Positions 15,776 to 23,605 of a DNA stretch of 64,000 nt are shown here, piece after piece (position 1 is the first letter of the stretch; each line of letters starts with the position of its first letter). The translations under genes and the position numbers were made by a program. The notes beneath the pieces are model-generated. The model saw nothing but the letters and a program-made list of their open reading frames with translations. It searched no databases and had not been told where the DNA came from. Source of the stretch: Nocardia panacis (GTDB lineage: Bacteria > Actinomycetota > Actinomycetes > Mycobacteriales > Mycobacteriaceae); contig NZ_QZFU01000035.1 of NCBI RefSeq assembly GCF_003598715.1, positions 1-64,000 of the forward strand, written 5' to 3'.

Positions 15776-17179
15776 GTGACGCTGCGCCTCTTTGATACCG
15801 ACACCAGGACCATGCGCGAATTCGCGCCGCTGGTCCCCGGATGTGTTTCGGTATACCTGTGTGGGGCGACAGTGCAGGGCGAGCCGCATATCGGACATAT
15901 GCGCAGCAGTGTGGCCTTCGATGTGCTGCGGCGCTGGTTGCTGGCCCACGATCAGGATGTCCGTTTCATCCGGAATGTCACCGATATCGACGACAAGATC
16001 CTGCGCAAGGCCGAGGAGGCCGGGCGGCCGTGGTGGGAGTGGGCCGCCACCTGTGAGCGCGCCTTCAACCACGCCTACGAGACGCTGGGCGTGCTGCCGC
16101 CCTCGGCCGAGCCGCGCGCGACGGGCCACATCACCCAGATGGTCGAGATGATGCGGCGGCTCATCGAGCGCGGACACGCCTACGCCTCGGCGGGCAATGT
16201 CTATTTCGATGTGCTCAGCTACCCGGATTACGGCAGGCTCTCCGGTCACCGCATCGACGATGTGCATCAGGGCGAGAGCCTCGGCGCGGGCAAACGCGAT
16301 CCGCGCGATTTCACCATGTGGAAGGCGGCCAAGCCGGGTGAGCCGAGTTGGCCATCGCCGTGGGGGCCGGGTCGTCCCGGCTGGCATCTGGAGTGCTCGG
16401 TGATGGCCGAGTACTACCTCGGCGCCGAATTCGATATCCACTGCGGTGGTTTGGATCTGGTCTTCCCGCACCACGAGAACGAGATCGCCCAGTCCAAGGC
16501 CGCCGGGCACGGATTCGCCCGGTATTGGCTGCACAACGGCTGGGTGACCATGTCCGGGGAGAAGATGTCCAAATCGCTGGGCAATGTGCTCTCGGTGCCG
16601 AATGTGCTCGAGCGGGTGCGCGCGGTGGAGTTGCGCTTCTACCTCGGCAGCGCCCACTACGCGTCGATGCTGGAGTATTCGGACAAGGCGCTCGCCGACG
16701 CGGCCCAGTCCTATCAGCGCCTCGAGTCGTTCGTGCACCGGGTGGTCGAGCGGGCGGGCGCGGTGCCGGTCGGCAAGTGGACCGATGCCTTCGCCGAGGC
16801 CCTCGACGACAACCTGTCCGTGCCGCGCGCGCTGGCCGAGATCCACGGCGCGGTCACCGAGGGCAATCGCGCGCTGGACGCAGGCGCGGTCGATGCCGCG
16901 CGCGACTCGGCCGCCCAGGTGCGCGCCATGCTCGCCATCCTCGGTGTCGACCCGCTGGACCCGCACTGGTATCGCCCGCAGGACAATTCGGCCGCGCTCG
17001 CCGCGCTGGATACCCTGATCGGCGCGGAACTCGACCGCCGTCAGCGCGCCAGGGCCGAAAAGGACTGGGCCAGTGCCGATGCCGCACGCGACCGATTGCA
17101 GGCCGCGGGCATCGAGGTGACCGACACCCCGAACGGCCCCGAGTGGTCGCTGAGCGTACCCACCGGAAAGGCTGATTGA
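15776..17179 (+). CDS. cysS: Cysteinyl-tRNA synthetase
   Basis: A 467-residue class I synthetase from GTG 15776. The HIGH motif is at residues 38-41 in GEPHIGHM, preceded by the zinc ligand Cys29. Further zinc ligands are in WHLECSVMA and the nearby CGGLDLVFPHHENE, and the KMSKS loop is GEKMSKSLGN. It charges tRNA-Cys in the cytoplasm. The mycothiol paralogue MshC is shorter and lacks this full C-terminal domain, so this is CysS. Its stop overlaps the rlmB start (TGATG). Confidence 0.95.
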   Translation: MTLRLFDTDTRTMREFAPLVPGCVSVYLCGATVQGEPHIGHMRSSVAFDVLRRWLLAHDQDVRFIRNVTDIDDKILRKAEEAGRPWWEWAATCERAFNHAYETLGVLPPSAEPRATGHITQMVEMMRRLIERGHAYASAGNVYFDVLSYPDYGRLSGHRIDDVHQGESLGAGKRDPRDFTMWKAAKPGEPSWPSPWGPGRPGWHLECSVMAEYYLGAEFDIHCGGLDLVFPHHENEIAQSKAAGHGFARYWLHNGWVTMSGEKMSKSLGNVLSVPNVLERVRAVELRFYLGSAHYASMLEYSDKALADAAQSYQRLESFVHRVVERAGAVPVGKWTDAFAEALDDNLSVPRALAEIHGAVTEGNRALDAGAVDAARDSAAQVRAMLAILGVDPLDPHWYRPQDNSAALAALDTLIGAELDRRQRARAEKDWASADAARDRLQAAGIEVTDTPNGPEWSLSVPTGKAD

Positions 17180-18150
17180 TGGCAGGCAATTCGCAGCGTC
17201 GCGGCGCGACTCGTAAGACCGGCAGCAAGAAGGGAGCCGTGGTCGGCTCCGGCGGCAAGCGCAGGCGCGGGTTGGAGGGACGGGGGGCCACCCCGCCCGC
17301 CGAGCAGCGCACCAAGCACCCTGCGGCCAAACGTGCGGCCGCCAAAGCCAAAGCGGCGCAGGTCAAGTCGGGCGCGCAGCCGGGGCGGCCCCCGGCCCGC
17401 CGCACCGAGGACGGTCCCGAGGTGGTGCTCGGCCGCAATCCGGTCCTGGAATGTCTGCGCACCGGCGTGCCCGCGACGGCGCTGTACGTCGCGGTGGGCA
17501 CCGAGAACGACGACCGCCTCACCGAGAGCGTGAAACTGGCCGCCGATGCGGGCATCTCCATTCTGGAGGTGCCGCGCACCGATCTGGATCGGTTGAGCCA
17601 CAACGGTTTGCATCAGGGGCTCGCGCTGCAGGTGCCGCCCTACCGCTACGCCCACCCCGATGACCTGATGGACAAGGTGCGCGGCTCGCAGGAGCCCGCA
17701 CTGCTGGTGGCGCTGGACAATATCTCCGATCCGCGCAATCTGGGCGCGGTGATCCGCTCGGTCGCCGCCTTCGGCGGGCAGGGTGTGGTCATCCCGCAGC
17801 GGCGCAGCGCGAGCGTCACGGCGGTGGCCTGGCGCACCAGTGCGGGCGCCGCGGCCAGGCTGCCGGTCGCGCGTGCCACGAATCTGACTCGCACGCTGAA
17901 GGATTGGGCAGGCAAGGGCATTCAGGTGGTGGGTCTGGACGCGGGCGGCGACACTGCTATCGACGATTTCGACGGCTCGGTGCCGACGGTGGTCGTGGTC
18001 GGTTCGGAAGGTAAGGGCCTCTCGCGCCTGGTGCGCGAGAACTGCGACCAGATCCTGAGCATTCCGATGGCTGGTCCGGTGGAATCGCTCAATGCCTCGG
18101 TGGCCGCGGGCGTGGTGCTCGCCGAAATCGCGCGCCAGCGCCGGCGGTGA
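17179..18150 (+). CDS. rlmB: RlmB-type 23S rRNA (guanosine-2'-O-)-methyltransferase
   Basis: From ATG 17179, which overlaps the cysS stop, the protein has 323 residues. The first 75 or so are a basic Lys/Arg/Ala-rich extension. A substrate-binding domain follows (VVLGRNPVLECLRTG), then the SpoU knot with motifs NISDPRNLGAVIRS, VVVVGSEGKGLSRLV and IPMAGPVESLNASVAAG. The family methylates a ribose in the peptidyl-transferase loop (E. coli G2251). The M. tuberculosis counterpart is Rv3579c, also after cysS. A TTG three bases upstream is an alternative start. Confidence 0.9.
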   Translation: MAGNSQRRGATRKTGSKKGAVVGSGGKRRRGLEGRGATPPAEQRTKHPAAKRAAAKAKAAQVKSGAQPGRPPARRTEDGPEVVLGRNPVLECLRTGVPATALYVAVGTENDDRLTESVKLAADAGISILEVPRTDLDRLSHNGLHQGLALQVPPYRYAHPDDLMDKVRGSQEPALLVALDNISDPRNLGAVIRSVAAFGGQGVVIPQRRSASVTAVAWRTSAGAAARLPVARATNLTRTLKDWAGKGIQVVGLDAGGDTAIDDFDGSVPTVVVVGSEGKGLSRLVRENCDQILSIPMAGPVESLNASVAAGVVLAEIARQRRR

Positions 18151-18193
18151 AGGTTACCCACCAAAACGGCTAGCGCCCCGTAGAATTCGGCTG

Positions 18194-18472
18194 GTGGTCA
18201 TACCCAACACGGTGCCGGGCAACCCGGTAGAGCATCCCAATGCCACGGCCGTGCTGTTCCTCGGCGCGGCGAGTCTGCTGTGCTGCGGTGTGCTCGGGCC
18301 GGTGGCCTGGGCCATGGGCAAGCGCGCGCTCGACCAGATCGAGGAGTCCGGTGGCGCGTACGGTGGCCGGGCACAGGTGCTGGTCGGCTATATCCTGGGC
18401 ATTGTCACGACGGTCTTCATGGTCGTCATCGCGATCGTCTTCTTCCTCATGCTGCTCGGCGGCAATGCTTGA
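18194..18472 (+). CDS. DUF4190-type small membrane protein
   Basis: A 92-residue protein from GTG 18194. Two membrane helices (about residues 17-36 and 63-88) flank the sequence MGKRALDQIEESGGAYGGRA, typical of the DUF4190 family of two-helix actinobacterial proteins. The function is unknown. It follows rlmB by 43 bp and ends just before a strong terminator, so it may be the last gene of the carD-ispDF-cysS-rlmB run. Confidence 0.7.
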   Translation: MVIPNTVPGNPVEHPNATAVLFLGAASLLCCGVLGPVAWAMGKRALDQIEESGGAYGGRAQVLVGYILGIVTTVFMVVIAIVFFLMLLGGNA

Positions 18473-18492
18473 TCAAAGTGACTTGATCAGAG

Positions 18493-18535
18493 CGGCTCGA
18501 TCAAGCCGGCTCAACGAAGCAGCTTGATCGAGCCG
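18493..18535. terminator. Strong bidirectional terminator built from TTGATC repeats
   Basis: A perfect 14-bp inverted repeat (CGGCTCGATCAAGC / GCTTGATCGAGCCG) with a 15-nt loop separates convergent genes. The surrounding 70 bp hold six copies of TTGATC or its complement, some outside the stem. No long T tract is present. Confidence 0.72.
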
Positions 18536-18541
18536 GTTTGA

Positions 18542-19345
18542 TCAGGCGAGGCCGGGGCGCTCGTTTCCGGTGTCCCATGCGGGCCATTCGCCGCTGACGC
18601 TGCCCGACCAGTTCGGCTGGCGGCGATCCTTGAAGGCGGCCATGGCCTCGCCGCCGTCGATCCCGCGGTCCACATGGTGATTGAGGTCGGTCTCCAATTT
18701 TCCGACCACGGCCGGGGTCATACCCAGACCTTCCCACAGCAGCCGCTTGGACAGCGCGACAGGCAGCGGGGCCGAACCGTTGGCCAGATCGTGCGCCACG
18801 GCGAGCGCGGTGGGCAGCACCTCGGCGGCCTCCACGCAGGCATTGGCCAGGCCAAGGGATTTGGCCTCGTCACCGTCGAAGGTGCGGCCGGTGAGCAGGA
18901 TGTCGGCGGCATTGGCCATACCGATCAGGCGGGGCAGGGTCCAGTGCGCGTAGCCGTCGGCCAGCACGCCGCGCCGCACCTGATTGAGGCCGTAGACGGC
19001 GTCGCGCGCGACATAGCGCAGATCGCACTGGAGGGCCAGCGCTAAACCGATGCCGACCGCATGCCCGTTGACGGCCGCGATCACTGGTTTGCGCACCCGC
19101 CACGGCGCGGGTTCGATGGTCGCGCTGACCTCGCCTATCCGATTCGACAGGTCCGCGCCCGCGCAGAAGGCGGGCGGGGTCCCGGTGATGACCACCGCCC
19201 GGATGGCGTCCTCGGCGTCGCAGCGCCGCAGTGCCGCGCCGAGCGCCGCGGCCATCGCAGGGGTGACGGCATTCTGCTGGGCGGGACGGTTCAGCGTGAG
19301 CACGGCGGTGCCCCCCGAGACATCGACGAGCAATTCCGAACTCAT
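18542..19345 (-). CDS. Enoyl-CoA hydratase/isomerase family protein
   Basis: A 267-residue crotonase-fold protein. The oxyanion-hole stretches are VVITGTPPAFCAGADLS near residue 60 and VNGHAVGIGLALALQCDLRYVA near residue 100. The usual catalytic Glu positions are not clear (YGLNQVRRGVLADG), so isomerase or other crotonase activity is possible. It hydrates or isomerises acyl-CoA in the cytoplasm. The acyl-CoA dehydrogenase upstream on the same strand (24 bp) suggests an acyl-CoA oxidation pair. Nothing links it directly to steroids. Confidence 0.8.
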   Translation of the reverse strand: MSSELLVDVSGGTAVLTLNRPAQQNAVTPAMAAALGAALRRCDAEDAIRAVVITGTPPAFCAGADLSNRIGEVSATIEPAPWRVRKPVIAAVNGHAVGIGLALALQCDLRYVARDAVYGLNQVRRGVLADGYAHWTLPRLIGMANAADILLTGRTFDGDEAKSLGLANACVEAAEVLPTALAVAHDLANGSAPLPVALSKRLLWEGLGMTPAVVGKLETDLNHHVDRGIDGGEAMAAFKDRRQPNWSGSVSGEWPAWDTGNERPGLA

Positions 19346-19369
19346 GCCATCGGATGGTAGTCGGCTTGC

Positions 19370-20560
19370 TCAGTTGTCCCGCAAGATCTTCCGGCCGATC
19401 GCGTACTTGTGCACTTCGGTGGGGCCGTCGTAGAGGCGGAAGGCGCGCATATCGCGGAAGATCATCTCCACCACCGTCTCATCGCTGATGCCGATACCGC
19501 CGAGTACCTGCACGCAGCGGTCGGCCACCTTGAAAAGCTCTTCGGAGACGAAGGATTTGGCCATCGAACTCTCGTGGCGCGCCTGCTCGCCACGGTCCAT
19601 CAGCCAGCAGGCGTGCCAGATGGTGAGTCTGCACTGATGCAGGGCGATCTCGTTGTCCGCCAGCAGGAACGACACACCCTCGTGCTCGCCGATCGGTTTA
19701 CCGAAGGCGGTGCGGGTCCTGGCGTGCTCGATGGCGATGTGTTGGGCGCGCTCGGCCGCACCGAGCCAGCGCATGCAGTGGGTGAGCCGGGCCGGGGCGA
19801 GTCGCAATTGCGCGTAGCGCAGGGCTTTTCCGGTCTCGCCCAGCAGTGCGGAGCGCGGCAGCACCAGGTCGTCGAATCGGACGACGCCGTGTCCTGCCAC
19901 GTAGTTGCGGTCCATTGTGTTCATGGTCCGTTCGATGACGATGCCCGGTTGGTCGCCGTCGGTGAGGAAAAGGGTGGGTCCTGGTTCGAGTCCAGCCGCG
20001 GCGAGTTCGGGGGATGGGGCCAAGCGGGCCATGATGATCCAGGTCTTCGCGCCCTTGGCGCCGGTGATCAGCCATTTGCGACCGTTGACGGTGAAATTCG
20101 CGCCGTCGAAGCGGGCCTCCGTATTGAGCTGTGCCGGATCAGAACCCGCGCCGCAGGGTTCGGTCATGGCGAAGACCGAACGCTGATGGCCGTCGAGCAT
20201 CGGCCGCAGGTACCGCTCGGCCTGCTCCGGATCGGCGATCTTGCCCAGCAGGAACATATTGCCCTCGTCGGGGGCGGCGCAGTTCATGGCGACGGGACCG
20301 AGGGTGGACCAGCCCGCGGCCTCGTAGAGCACCGCCTGCTCCAGGTGGGTCAGTCCGCGCCCGCCGAATTCCTTGGGGGCCTGGATGGTCAGCAGATCCT
20401 CGGCGCGCGCGAGTTCGACGAGGTCCCGGCGCAGTTCATCGGTGGGGCCGTGCGCGGTCAGGCGCGGATCGCGTTCGAAGGGGATGACGCGGTCGGTGAC
20501 GAAGCGGCGCACCCGGTCGCGTTCGGCGACGAGGTCGGCGGGTATCGAGAAGTCGATCAT
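19370..20560 (-). CDS. Acyl-CoA dehydrogenase (FadE family)
   Basis: A 396-residue, full-length acyl-CoA dehydrogenase. It shows the FAD/substrate motif FAMTEPCGAGSDPAQLNT, a WLITGAKGAKTWII strand, the RTAFGKPIGEHEGVSFLLADNE helix, and the C-terminal QVLGGIGISDETVVEMIFRDMRAFRLYDG. The final segment GPTEVHKYAIGRKILRDN is typical of the ACAD10/11-like branch. It introduces an alpha-beta double bond into an acyl-CoA. It is transcribed with the downstream enoyl-CoA hydratase. The substrate cannot be assigned. Confidence 0.85.
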   Translation of the reverse strand: MIDFSIPADLVAERDRVRRFVTDRVIPFERDPRLTAHGPTDELRRDLVELARAEDLLTIQAPKEFGGRGLTHLEQAVLYEAAGWSTLGPVAMNCAAPDEGNMFLLGKIADPEQAERYLRPMLDGHQRSVFAMTEPCGAGSDPAQLNTEARFDGANFTVNGRKWLITGAKGAKTWIIMARLAPSPELAAAGLEPGPTLFLTDGDQPGIVIERTMNTMDRNYVAGHGVVRFDDLVLPRSALLGETGKALRYAQLRLAPARLTHCMRWLGAAERAQHIAIEHARTRTAFGKPIGEHEGVSFLLADNEIALHQCRLTIWHACWLMDRGEQARHESSMAKSFVSEELFKVADRCVQVLGGIGISDETVVEMIFRDMRAFRLYDGPTEVHKYAIGRKILRDN

Positions 20561-20635
20561 CGGTGGTCACCTTCGTTGATGGACGCGTGGGTCCGAGCAT
20601 ACGAAATCGGGACCGACTACTGAAGGCACCCGCCA

Positions 20636-21505
20636 TCAATGGGCGCGTGCCAAGGCCCGCCTGCGCGGTCCGATCACCCGACACACCAAATAGATGCCGA
20701 AGGAGATGGCGGTGACGAAGGTGGACACCGGAACTCCCGGCGCGAGCGAGAGCAGGATCCCGCCCACCGCGGCCGTCTCGGCGAAGACCACCGCGAGCAC
20801 GGTGGCCCGCACCGGATTCGCGGTCAGTTGCGCCGCCGCCGCGGCCGGAGTGATCAGCAGCGACAACACCAGCAGCGCGCCGACGATCTGCACGCCGAAA
20901 GCGGCCGTGATCCCCAGCATGACGGCGAAGACGATGGACAGCGCCCGCACCGGAACCCCGCGCGCCACCGCGACTTCCGGATCGGCACTGGCGAACAGCA
21001 GCGGCCGGTAGACCACCGCCAGCACCGCCAAAACCGCGACCGTGCAGGTGATCAGCAGCGCCAACCCGCTGTAGCCGACGCTGACCACCTGACCGGTGAG
21101 CAGCGAGAATTTCGATCCGGCCCGCTCCGGCCCCAGCCACAGGAACAGCACCGACAGACCCAGTCCGAACGAGAGCACCACCGCGATCACCGAATCGCGT
21201 TCCCGCGCGCGGGTTCCCAGCACACCGAATAGCAGCGCCGCCACCACCGAACCCGCGATCGCGCCGAAGCCGACGCCGACCCCGGCCAGCAGCGCCGCCG
21301 CCGCGCCGGTCAGCGACAGTTCGCTGGTGCCGTGCACGGCGAAGGACATCTGCCTGCTGATGATCAGCGGCCCGATCACCCCCGCCAGCAGTCCGAGCAG
21401 CGCGGCCGCCAACACGGCCTGCTGGACGAAGTCGTAGCCGAGCAGGTTGGCGGTGGTGCCGAAATCGAACATCCTGGTGAAGACGCCGGAGAGCTTGTTG
21501 TTCAC
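20636..21505 (-). CDS. Zinc/manganese-type ABC transporter permease
   Basis: From a GTG at 21505 the protein has 289 residues and eight to nine membrane helices. It belongs to the ABC-3 permease family: YDFVQQAVLAAALLGLLAGVIGPLII at the N terminus and the conserved HGTSELSLTGAA segment. The start overlaps the ATPase stop by four bases. With the ATPase and lipoprotein it makes a metal importer. The open frame up to 22405 is antisense-like noise within the ATPase gene in another frame. Confidence 0.87.
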   Translation of the reverse strand: MNNKLSGVFTRMFDFGTTANLLGYDFVQQAVLAAALLGLLAGVIGPLIISRQMSFAVHGTSELSLTGAAAALLAGVGVGFGAIAGSVVAALLFGVLGTRARERDSVIAVVLSFGLGLSVLFLWLGPERAGSKFSLLTGQVVSVGYSGLALLITCTVAVLAVLAVVYRPLLFASADPEVAVARGVPVRALSIVFAVMLGITAAFGVQIVGALLVLSLLITPAAAAAQLTANPVRATVLAVVFAETAAVGGILLSLAPGVPVSTFVTAISFGIYLVCRVIGPRRRALARAH

Positions 21506-22500
21506 GAGCGCACCCCCACTCGCTCCGATTCGCCTGCCGCGGTCATGGGTTCGCCCGCGGTGCTCGCGGATTCGGGGGTGGTTGTGGCGTGTTCGTTCGC
21601 CGCCGTGGCGGTAGCAGGCTCGGATTCGGGCGCGTTCGGCGTGGATTCGCCTCGGGCGGCCTCGGATTCGTGATGTCCACCGAGCGCGTCGATGGTGTCG
21701 CCGGTGCCGACGACCACGAGCCGCCCGCGCACCCGCAGCACGTCGACCTCGGTGCGGTACAGCTCGGAGAGCACCTCGGAGGTCATCACCTCCTCGGGCG
21801 TGCCGATGCGGAACTTGCCGTCGACCAGGTAGAGGACCTTGTCCACCAGCGGCAGAATGGGATTGATCTCGTGGGTGACGAAAAGCACCGCGGTGCCGTG
21901 GGTGCGGCGACGTCGGTCGATCAGTTCGGCGACCAGGCGCTGATTGGCCAGGTCGAGGCTGAGCAGCGGTTCGTCGCAGAGCAGCACCTTGGGATCGCCC
22001 ACCAGTGCCTGCGCCACCCGCAGCCGCTGCTGCTCGCCGCCGGACATGGATTCCAGTGGGGCATGCGCGAATCGCTCCGCGCCGACGGCGGTGACGGCGG
22101 CGGCGATCTTCGCCCGGCGCTCCCGGCGGCCGCGCAGACCCAGTCCCCAGTGGTGTCCGTCGACGCCGAGGCCGATCAGGTCGACCCCGCGCAACTGCAC
22201 TCCGGTCTCGAACGACTTCTGCTGCGGGATGTACCCGATATCCGGATTGCCCAGGCGCGCGGGCGCTCCCGCGATCCGCACCGAGCCGGCGGCCAATTGC
22301 ACCTGACCGAGCAGCACCTTCAGCAGTGAGGTCTTGCCGGTGCCGTTCGGGCCGAGGATGGCGACGAATTCGCCCGCGCGAACCGCGAGATCCAGTCCCT
22401 GCCACAGGGTTCGGTCGCCATAGGACAGCCGGGCGGCGTCGAGCCGGACCACCGGTTCGACGCCGCCCCGACCATGGTCGGTCGAGAGTGAATCGCTCAT
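21502..22500 (-). CDS. Zinc/manganese-type ABC transporter ATP-binding protein
   Basis: A 332-residue ATPase with Walker A GPNGTGKTS, signature MSGGEQQRLRVAQAL, Walker B VLLCDEPLLSLD and switch His in VTHEINP. The core ends near residue 250. A low-complexity tail rich in Ala/Glu/Thr/Ser follows (about 270-332), which is unusual for the family and probably disordered. The gene is eight bases downstream of the substrate-binding lipoprotein and overlaps the permease, so it lies in the middle of the metal-import operon. Confidence 0.9.
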   Translation of the reverse strand: MSDSLSTDHGRGGVEPVVRLDAARLSYGDRTLWQGLDLAVRAGEFVAILGPNGTGKTSLLKVLLGQVQLAAGSVRIAGAPARLGNPDIGYIPQQKSFETGVQLRGVDLIGLGVDGHHWGLGLRGRRERRAKIAAAVTAVGAERFAHAPLESMSGGEQQRLRVAQALVGDPKVLLCDEPLLSLDLANQRLVAELIDRRRRTHGTAVLFVTHEINPILPLVDKVLYLVDGKFRIGTPEEVMTSEVLSELYRTEVDVLRVRGRLVVVGTGDTIDALGGHHESEAARGESTPNAPESEPATATAANEHATTTPESASTAGEPMTAAGESERVGVRS

Positions 22501-22508
22501 GATCTCCC

Positions 22509-23393
22509 TCAGCTCAGCGCCTTGGCCAGTGCCTGCGCGTTATCGGTCTGCCACTGCACGAAATCGGTGCCTGCGGGCAGGGTCTCGGTGACCTCGACCA
22601 CGGCGACACCGGAGCGCTTGGCCAGCGCCGCCAGATCCTTGGTGATCTTGTCCTCGGTCTGGGTGTTGTAGACCATGGCGCGAACCTGCTTGCCGGAGAG
22701 CATGTCCCGCACGGCGGCCACATCGGCGGGCGTCGGATCGGTGCCCTGCTCGATGGCCTCCTGGAAACTGCGCGGCGTGCGATCCTCGGCATTCGCCGCG
22801 CGCAGCAGGTAGTGCGCGATCGGTTCGGTCTGGAGCACGGGCGATTTCGGATGGTCGGCGGCGATCCTGTCCGAGGCGGCGGTGATCGCGCCCAGTCGGT
22901 CGCGGAAGGCGGCGGCGCGATCGGTGTAGTTCTTGGCGTGTTCGGCGTCGATCTCGCCGAGCGCGGCGGCGATGCGGTCGGCGACCTTCCCGACGATCGT
23001 CGGGTCGTACCAGACGTGCTCGTTCTTGTCGGACTGGTCGGTGCGCGAGTCGAAGGCGGCCACCGACTTCTTGTCGCGCCCCGCGATGGCCTTGGTGGCG
23101 AATTCGTCGTAACCGCCGCCGTTGTAGACGACCAGTCCGGCATCGCTGAACTTGGCCGAGTCGGCGGCGGTGGTCTCATAGGAGTGTGGATCGGCGCTCG
23201 GGTCGGCGATGATGGCCTGCACCGCGGCGTCGGCTCCGGCGACGGCGGCCGCGACACTGCCCCAGACATTGGTCGAGGCGACCACGGTGGGTTTGCCGGA
23301 ATCCTTTGTGCCACCGCCACATGCGGTGAGCGTGGCCGCTGCGGCCACTCCCGCGACGATGCCGACAATGCGAAGGGCAGATCGTGACTTCAC
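22509..23393 (-). CDS. Metal ABC transporter substrate-binding lipoprotein (ZnuA/TroA-like)
   Basis: A 294-residue lipoprotein with signal peptide and lipobox LTAC (Cys25). Metal-ligand candidates of the cluster A-I family are His in DPHSYE, His in KNEHVWYDP and His in TEPIAHYLL. There is no long His-rich loop of the kind seen in many ZnuA proteins. It captures Zn or Mn outside the membrane. It is the first gene of the operon; a Zur-like palindrome about 110 bp upstream favours zinc. Metal choice is inferred from that box and the family. Confidence 0.87.
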   Translation of the reverse strand: MKSRSALRIVGIVAGVAAAATLTACGGGTKDSGKPTVVASTNVWGSVAAAVAGADAAVQAIIADPSADPHSYETTAADSAKFSDAGLVVYNGGGYDEFATKAIAGRDKKSVAAFDSRTDQSDKNEHVWYDPTIVGKVADRIAAALGEIDAEHAKNYTDRAAAFRDRLGAITAASDRIAADHPKSPVLQTEPIAHYLLRAANAEDRTPRSFQEAIEQGTDPTPADVAAVRDMLSGKQVRAMVYNTQTEDKITKDLAALAKRSGVAVVEVTETLPAGTDFVQWQTDNAQALAKALS

Positions 23394-23499
23394 GCGGGAA
23401 CTCCTGGGGTGACACGGGCACAGCGGGTCGGACGGGCAGCACGGCTACGGACTGCCGAATGAGTACGGGTTCGCATCACCGACCCATATCAGCCAGTAA

Positions 23500-23514
23500 T
23501 GGAAATCGTTTCCA
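23500..23514. promoter_or_regulatory. Candidate Zur operator upstream of the metal ABC operon
   Basis: TGGAAATCGTTTCCA is a perfect palindrome (six-base arms, three-base centre) in an AT-rich patch 107 bp before the lipoprotein start. It resembles the actinobacterial Zur box TGAAAATCATTTTCA, with changes only at symmetric positions and the centre. Confidence 0.7.
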
Positions 23515-23605
23515 CTATAACCTAGCATCCGTCCAAGTCGCATCCGCACCCCGGATACGAATCAGGCCCGCGAACTGTGGTCCGCGGGCCTCTACCAGGG
23601 GTGAT

